From: Stramonita haemastoma
Taxonomy: Eukaryota > Mollusca > Gastropoda > Neogastropoda > Muricidae
Direction: 5' to 3'
NCBI GenBank assembly: GCA_030674155.1
Contig: CM060320.1
Coordinates: 17,332,435-17,357,434 of the forward strand
DNA length: 25,000 nt
Below are positions 19,470-25,000 of this stretch, one piece after another. A program made the position numbers and the translations under genes. The notes under the pieces were generated by a model. It was not told where the DNA came from. It saw only the letters and a program-made list of their open reading frames with translations, and did no database searches. Within the stretch, counting starts at the first letter, position 1, and each line of letters begins with the position of its first letter.

Positions 19470-19900
19470 TTTGTCTCAACAATCCAAGCACCCCATCCTG
19501 TACGTTGAACGGTCTGTCTTCATAGTAATGGTGGGGTCTGATCTCTGAATGGGGGACTTTTGTTTATCTGAGTTATTGATCCACCATTCTTGCTCGGCTT
19601 TCCTTTCAGCTGATAAAACAGTTCCTCTTGCTTTACTTAAGTGCAGCATATTTGTTTTGTTCCAATGCTCTGTAGTACAACCGCCCATTGGCACAGCAAG
19701 GAAACAAGAAACCATTAGATCAATACATGATGCCAGAGATCTTACAGTTGTACTTTTTCTGATTGAGTAGTTCTTTGCATGCACTTGCTAGTTTATCTTT
19801 CCATTCATCTATCAACGTGACTGGCATACCTCTAGAGTTGTTTTTTTTTAAGTACATAATGTTCTGCTCAGGCAAAAATTGGGTTTTCTTCTCATGTTCA
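19470..19900 (-). mobile_element. DIRS-type retrotransposon fragment (RT end and RNase H start)
   Basis: Minus-strand frames give, in order, NIMYLKKNNSRGMPVTL, DKLASACKELLNQKK, then after a frame change VRSLASCIDLMVSCFLAVPMG (VSCFLAVPMG at 19683-19712). After another change come the ALEQNKYAALK-like string, EWWINN (19572-19589) and ITMKTDRSTYRMG (TDRS at about 19506-19517). This order and these words are typical of the reverse-transcriptase thumb and RNase H start of DIRS-like elements, where the usual motif is TDAS followed by GWG. Here the RNase H Asp is kept, but the neighbouring Ala and Gly are replaced by Arg. At least two frameshifts and a stop show that it is inactive. No tyrosine recombinase or terminal repeats are visible in the window. 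The main alternative is another RT/RNase H element, which I consider less likely. Confidence 0.65.
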
Positions 19901-19976
19901 TAAAATCTGACAAAACTTTAAAAAGTTTATGCTTCTTAATTTGGCTTGTTGTATGCACGTATGTGAAGTATGAACT

Positions 19977-20436
19977 TTAAAGAAAGGTGACGGGAAAGAT
20001 AAAACACAGCAAAAATGGGGTTCTACGAGTTTCTTCCAAGAGTAAAATGGACAGATAAAAGAACCAATGACAGCATGTTAATGGAACTAGCTGTCCAGCC
20101 AAAAGTGTTTCAAGACGAGGACCAAACCAGAATGTTTCAAAGAGATGGCGAAGATGAATATACTGAGACTGAAGCTGAAACGAAGTAACCATAAGACCCG
20201 ACTTGAGTATTCTTGAGTCTGGACTGGACGACATCAGTCCTGCAGGAGAGAGGCATGGCAAAGAGAAATCATGCGTTAAACGCACACGTTAAATCCTGTT
20301 CCGCTCTTCGTAAGAGTAGGCCATTGTGTGCCGGTGGGAACAGATGACAATATTGACAAAACTGCATACACACGGGGACTGGATGTAAAAAAGCACATGA
20401 TTGCTTATTCCATTAACCTCGAAATAAAAGAATAAA
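19977..20436 (+). mobile_element. LINE C-terminal coding remnant plus 3'UTR, module copy 3
   Basis: A plus-strand frame at 20015-20188 contains VKWTDKRTNDSMLMELAV, a string close to the post-RT region of LINE ORF2 proteins. A second frame further on reads VWTGRHQSCRREAWQREIM, resembling the last residues of such proteins, and then stops. It is followed by about 150 bases of non-coding sequence that include the 3'-end module (20337-20430) with the AAGCAC-type stem (one mismatch here), CCTCG and AATAAAAG repeats. This copy is the key to the other two modules because it links the tail to a LINE coding end. Frameshifts show decay. The coding resemblance is moderate and the clade uncertain. Confidence 0.6.
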
Positions 20437-20573
20437 AGAAAGAAAGCAAGGAAGGAACGAAGGCCAGTAACATCCTTCATGGACGACATCACTGTCGCCA
20501 GCAAACAGAGGATCCAAGACAATGCAAAGGAGCATGTCGGCTAGCTATGTAATGTACTGTATTCCACTTTAGG
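20437..20573. other. Spacer with GAAG/AAAG-rich start
   Basis: The left part continues the A/G-rich tail of the preceding LINE copy (GAAAGAAAGCAAGGAAGG). The rest is unique. Confidence 0.4.
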
Positions 20574-20928
20574 TCACGGCAGATTTCTCTACCTGAAATT
20601 CGGACTGCTCTCCTCAGGGAGATCACGTCGCCATCAGACTGTCTGCATGTGTATAATTTTGTTTCCCTATCAGATTGTCTCTTTTCTACAGCATTTACCA
20701 GGGACAACTTTCTTGCTGCCACAGGTTCTTTTTCGCGGGCTAAATACGTTTTGCACACAGGACTCAGTTTCTCGTTTCATACAAAAGACTAGCACCCAGA
20801 CCTCCACTCACGGTCAAGTAGATGGGGGAAAAGTTTCGGGCACAGACCAGGATCAAACCACCACACACTTTGACCCCTGACTTTTTGTTTTCTGGACAGG
20901 TTAGTTACCTCTAGACCACCGCTCCACC
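20574..20928 (-). mobile_element. SINE copy B with tRNA-like head
   Basis: On the minus strand the element starts with GGTGGAGCGG and an A-box-like TGGTCTAGAGGTAA (20905-20918). A good B box, GGTTTGATCC (20850-20859), follows about 45 bases downstream, giving tRNA-like spacing. A conserved body follows (AAAGAACCTGTGGCAGCAAG, TGTAGAAAAG, TCTGATAGGGAAACAAA) and then the 3' region ending GAAATCTGCCGTGA. The body is shared with copy A. Copy B lacks about 30 bases present in copy A around its GC-rich stem. Pol III transcription and LINE-dependent mobilisation are family knowledge, not seen here. The length of about 355 bases suits a tRNA-SINE with a central conserved domain. Confidence 0.8.
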
Positions 20929-21684
20929 GAACAAAGAACGAAGCCCCCCTCCCCCCACCCCCCCTAATTAATTGTCCACAGTGATGGGGGCAGGTGACAT
21001 CAAATCCAAAATGGTTCAATCATCTCGTCGTGTCTGTCTCACACTTCCTACTTTCTGTCCCTGCCTCACCAACAATAAGACTGTCATCAATGGAACATAT
21101 CGTCAGGTGACCCATAGCATGTAATCTAAGTGTGCTGAAGAGGGGTTTGACAAGTTTTGTGACTTGGCTTGAAATAAATCAAACTGAGTTTTACAGCAGC
21201 TGCTGAAAACAGTCCACTTTCTTTCTTTATCTGAATTAAGATATCTGTGAAAAGTCTCCTTCACTGCTATGACGAAGTTCACACCTCCCTCGGTGATGGA
21301 TACAAAATGAATAGTTTACCTTCACACTATCTTTGTGGTTTCATACAATTGTTTTTGTTGTCAGCCTTTTGGATTCATAGCTTTGAGGTTCAGACTTATT
21401 CAGACTGATCTAAACAGCATTGTGTTGATTCAGCGAGGGATTCTTTGATTTTTTTTGGCAACTGGTGTAGCATAGCAACGTCACTTCCCTGGTGCTGCGT
21501 TATCCACACTTTCTAAAAATGTATAATGCATCCACGAAAAAATCTTAATACGTCTAGTGTTATATCAGCAGAAAGGGGAAATGCGATCTTTACCATGGGC
21601 CTACTGTTCAATGCTCTTTTGTCATTATAACAAAACTATTAGTATGGAAAACAGCATAGCTAAAACTAGGTGAGCTGCTATCAA
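20929..21684. other. Unique sequence with a C-run cluster at its left end
   Basis: C-runs of 6, 6 and 7 lie at about 20945-20965, immediately upstream of the SINE head (minus-strand G-runs). The rest is AT-rich with no gene recognised. Confidence 0.5.
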
Positions 21685-21925
21685 GAGAGATGTGGTGTCC
21701 GCCTCGCCACCCGGGGTGGTTGTCTCACGCAGTCTGGCTCCAAGACTGAGCTATTGCTGTCGTCAGTAGGGGGCTTAGTAGGTGGTGTCCTGCCTATGCC
21801 AGCTCAGAACAGGCACCACTGAACACCACCAAAGTGATTCAGCAGCAGCGAAGGGCCCCTCCGGATTGGTGGTCCCACTGCGGCCCGACATTGATAGGCT
21901 CCCTGTGGACTTCTGACCTTAAGTA
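21685..21925. other. GC-rich segment of repeat-like character
   Basis: Markedly richer in G and C than its surroundings, with sharp edges. It contains GTGGTGTCCTG (about 21782) opposite CAGGCACCAC (about 21810), which can form a stem with one bulge, plus further CACCACC words. There is no usable open frame. I suspect a dispersed repeat or an untranslated part of a retrotransposon, but no second copy lies in the window. Confidence 0.35.
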
Positions 21926-22339
21926 TGTGACATAACAAAGCTAGGAATGGCTGGGGCGGAGAGATTGAAATGAAGGTCTGGAAACAGCAAGACAGGAACC
22001 TCACAGAAGATGAGGCAACAAAAAATATGTAATTGAAAGAAGAAAAGCATACTGTAGGCAATGGTTCTTTCCTCTATCAAGCTCATGGAATGCTTTACCA
22101 CTTCTTGTCCACCATTCTACTTCCCGTCTCTTTGTCACATCATCCTTAAAAACACACCATGTGTAGCTTAGGAGCTATGGCAGCCTACTTCAATTCTATC
22201 TGCTTCAGTTTGGCTGACGCTTGTGTGCTAGCTGGAGATGAGCCGAGTGTGAACATGTTTGCCAGTCTACATGTGATGGTTTCAGCGCGTGTCAGTGCCT
22301 TCTTGGATTTTTTTTCTCTCTCTGCATGTGAATTATTTA
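21926..22339. other. Unique sequence
   Basis: Short frames on both strands without family motifs. No gene supported. Confidence 0.45.
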
Positions 22340-22410
22340 TTTGTTAATGCCTAGGACTTTTGTAGCTACTACATTTGGCGTTGTAAATAACCTTTATTAT
22401 GATTATGATT
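22340..22410 (+). mobile_element. Possible retroposon 3' end with (ATT/ATG) tail, plus strand
   Basis: A segment reading GCTACTACATTTGGCGTTGT and then AATAACCTTTATTATGATT has the look of a non-LTR 3' end running into a triplet tail. No coding end is visible upstream. It abuts the oppositely oriented tail at 22411. Confidence 0.35.
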
Positions 22411-22620
22411 CAATTCAATTCAAACACTTTATCATCTCAGAAACAGAGAAATTCATGCCATACATAAAAACAGTAAATATGTAACCATAATATCAAGGAC
22501 ATATACCACAACACAGTATCCGAACATCAGCACGCACCCATCACAATATAAAAAGCACCTGCAAATCAGCAATATCTCAGTCAGTCATAAACTCACCCAA
22601 GTAAGAACATAAATACTGGT
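22411..22620 (-). mobile_element. Possible LINE 3'UTR with (TTGAA)n tail, minus strand
   Basis: On the minus strand the sequence reads GGCATGAATTTCTCTGTTTC, then GAGATGATAAAGTG, then TTGAATTGAATTGAATC. The short pentanucleotide repetition at the end is the style of a LINE 3' tail. Upstream sequence on that strand is non-coding. Only the tail style supports the call. Confidence 0.4.
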
Positions 22621-22644
22621 GTGCGCTCCAGTGTGCCCACGCAT

Positions 22645-22895
<251 letters not shown>

Positions 22896-22980
22896 TTGGT
22901 TTTCTTTTCTCTCCAGTTTTTCTATTTTTCTTCTTTTTTTTCTTTTCTTTTGGAGAGCATTAGAATTCGAGTTCTCCCTT
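22896..22980. other. T-rich spacer
   Basis: A T-rich pyrimidine tract with runs of T and TTC lies between two CT arrays. Confidence 0.5.
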
Positions 22981-23148
22981 CTCTCTCTCTCTCTCTGTCT
23001 GTGTGTCTGACTGTCTGTCTATGTTCTGTCTCTCTCTGTCTTTCTGTCTCTTCTGTCTCTATCTCTCTCTGTCTCTATCTGTCTGTCTCTTCTGTCTCTG
23101 TCTGTCTGTCTCTTCTGTCTGTCTGTCTGTCTGTCTTCTGTCTTCTCT

Positions 23149-23240
<92 letters not shown>
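22981..23240. repeat. Compound (CT)n/(CTGT)n polypyrimidine array
   Basis: CT and CTGT/CTTCTGT units alternate up to about 23150. Almost pure CT with a single TTCT interruption then runs to 23240, where it meets a LINE fragment. Confidence 0.95.
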
Positions 23241-23245
<5 letters not shown>

Positions 23246-24015
23246 CAGTTCAGATGTATTGCCATGCACTTTATAAAGCAGCAGAATTGAGGTGGGAATA
23301 AAACTATTTTTACATCGCCTGGTTTTAGACTTGAGTACTCTGTAGCGCTTTTGAGACGGCAGAGTTCGAAATATTTTTTCTAGCACGTGAGTACCATCGC
23401 TTACAATCTGTTTCGCTCTGTCTCTCACACGGTATTCATACGATTTGTTCAGTTTCATTTACTCACAGCCCCCAGTTTTGCCTCATCTTGTCACCATTCT
23501 GTTTACTTCATTTTCGTTTTTTACAGTCAGGCTTTTGTACCAAATAAGGAGAAGGAAAGGACAGACTTTATAAACCATCGATAGAAATTCTGTAAAACTT
23601 TAACATTCACTTGAAAACTCTGGCGTATTTCAAGGAAAAAGATGCGAGAATTGCATTTTCTATTTACAAGATCTATAATTATAACAGTACCTAGGTATTT
23701 ATATTCATGCACACGCTCAACCATTACTCTATGAATGCAAAGATTAAGTATGGGCTCTGGGATTTTGCGAAAATTAATTAACATCTCTTTAGACTTTTTA
23801 GCGTTTAAATCAAGAGACTTCTGTTTGCACTTGGAGGAAAACTCCTGAACTTGTTTGAAATACATGTCATGGAATTAGACAGATCTACCACAGCAGTTAT
23901 TGGAATATTTGATTAACGGTATAAGATCAGTTAGTGCAGTCACTATTGCAAAGAGTGAAAAGGATGGAGAACAGAATAGTGCCCTGGGGAGAACCAGTGG
24001 AAGTTGATCTTTCAG
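23241..24015 (-). mobile_element. Decayed LINE reverse transcriptase (CR1/Rex1-like)
   Basis: Minus-strand reading gives, in order, GSPQGT (motif B, 23978-23995), a motif C region where KYSNN (23896-23910) stands in place of the usual F/Y-A-D-D, and LNAKKSKEMLINFRK (about 23771-23815). Then come EYKYLGT (23686-23706), FYRWFIKSVLSFSLFG, and in another frame DRAKQIVSD, PSQKRYRVLKSKTRRCKNSF near the C-terminus. The frame at 23865-23527 (112 codons) is the best-preserved piece. Frameshifts occur on both sides of it, and both motif C aspartates are replaced by Asn, so the copy cannot be active. It ends at the CT array (23240). The clade is inferred from remembered style of animal CR1/Rex1-like elements. 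Confidence 0.8.
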
Positions 24016-24641
24016 TAGATAAGAAATGTGATGATGATGATGATGATGATGATTATCGTAGGAGCTATTAAGATTACATTAAGTGTTGACAGAAATTGTA
24101 AGATGTTAAAAACAATTCACTATCATCGTCTTTTTACCATTGTAATTGTGTAACCCAAAATTCACAAACATAGAGGGACACAGCTTTTAGACTAACGGAC
24201 TTCACAAACGAAGGTTTTCTTTGTGCATTTTCAGTACGGTGTTTGAATGGCTGTTATTTTGAACTTGTGTTGATTGTGTTAGCAGGAATAAAACCTCGTT
24301 TATCATTTCTTGCTTTTTTCTAATCGTACTTTGGAGAGAGAGAAAAACAAAAAACAACCAAACCATGGACGATGAGGAGAGGAAAGCTGGCAGAGCAATT
24401 AGCTGCTGAAGCACTGCTGACACCACCGTAAGCACCATTTATGGCTATGAAGAGGACTATAGAGGCACATAAAAACAAACCATTGCTCATACCATACATG
24501 GACATACCCGAGAACTCTACCGGTCTATTGCTCTATGCAAAAAAATAAAAAGAGAGGAACGTTGAAATTAAATAATTGGCACTATTGTTCTCCTTTTCTT
24601 AATGCTTACTTTTTTGCGTGTATGTGTGTGTGTGAGTGTGT

Positions 24642-24642
<1 letters not shown>
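24016..24642. other. Unique sequence with a short (GAT)n run
   Basis: A GAT triplet run lies at 24029-24053. Two short minus frames overlap at 24202-24505. One begins with a hydrophobic stretch but has no further support as a gene. Nothing else is recognised. Confidence 0.45.
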
Positions 24643-24721
<79 letters not shown>

Positions 24722-24722
24722 G
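24643..24722. repeat. (GA)n microsatellite, block 1
   Basis: About 80 bases of GA with one AA interruption, preceded by a short TG run (24620-24642). Confidence 0.95.
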
Positions 24723-24867
24723 GCTAACACTGACGTCAAGGGAAGACTGAAAATAACTTGGTGCAAACGAAAGGAAATAAAAAAAGAAACAAGACAGCCT
24801 GCTCCAACATCACGAATTCGACGGTATGGGGGAGGGAAGGAGAGGGCGGACGAGAGACACAGAAACC
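24723..24867. other. Unique spacer between GA blocks
   Basis: Purine-rich, with no gene. Confidence 0.4.
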
Positions 24868-24880
24868 AGAGAGAGAAGAG

Positions 24881-24939
<59 letters not shown>

Positions 24940-24940
24940 A
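24868..24940. repeat. (GA)n microsatellite, block 2
   Basis: About 73 bases of GA broken by AAGA steps at regular-looking intervals. The purine-rich sequence continues to the window end. Confidence 0.95.
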
Positions 24941-25000
24941 GAACAAAAAAGAAAGCAAGGAGTTATGAGAAAAAATAAAGAAGAAGCAGACGGACAGGCA

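Noticed and set aside
19549..19770. 73-codon plus-strand frame
   Set aside because: Shadow of the DIRS-like sequence on the minus strand.
20850..20928. Functional tRNA gene
   Set aside because: A and B boxes are present, but cloverleaf pairing and anticodon arm are not convincing and the SINE body follows directly.
24320..24505. Small secreted peptide (hydrophobic N-terminus on the minus strand)
   Set aside because: The signal-like stretch alone is weak evidence. There are no cysteine pattern, no cleavage-site context and no downstream domain.

Overview
The window looks like intergenic or intronic DNA from an animal, most likely a gastropod mollusc. Microsatellites are dense (CT/GA, CA/TG, AT, TAGA, ATG, TAC, GTG and others). 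Several non-LTR retrotransposon fragments, a DIRS-type fragment and two copies of a tRNA-derived SINE are present. No open frame looks like a host protein-coding exon, and I see no rRNA, no canonical tRNA gene, no CRISPR array and no bacterial operon features. The gastropod assignment is inference from repeat style and from remembered resemblance of the SINE to snail repeats; it was not tested by any search.

Layout. Positions 1-4.6 kb hold unique sequence broken by CT, polypyrimidine, poly-C and AT arrays. At 5.06-5.32 kb a short retroposed segment is bounded by 17-bp direct repeats. From 5.5-9.5 kb there are ATG, CA/CG, CA, GGCAA, GA, TAGA/CAGA and GTCA arrays, with a LINE 3'-end module at 7.5 kb. 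At 9.7-10.6 kb lies a minus-strand LINE fragment carrying the only undamaged transposon frame (222 codons), sandwiched between two GA arrays. At 11.9-12.2 kb and 15.0-15.2 kb there are two stretches of the same degenerate ~30-bp minisatellite. Between them (13.0-14.96 kb, minus strand) is a decayed LINE with endonuclease end, linker and reverse-transcriptase motifs. At 16.0-16.56 kb is a twelve-unit ~50-bp minisatellite whose unit holds a perfect hairpin. From 18.2-20.93 kb there are SINE copy A (truncated), a LINE 3' end, a DIRS-like RT/RNase H fragment, a LINE C-terminal/3'UTR fragment and SINE copy B (with tRNA-like head). At 22.3-24.0 kb there are two abutting retroposon tails, long CT/TG/CT arrays and a further decayed LINE reverse transcriptase. 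GA blocks close the window.

The main theme is the link between retroposons and simple repeats: several transposon edges coincide exactly with microsatellites. These elements do not work together as a pathway; they are remnants of different ages. I found no convincing new biological system. The points most worth checking are the hairpin minisatellite, the 3'-tail module shared by three copies, the intact LINE tail frame, the DIRS remnant and the clean target-site duplication.
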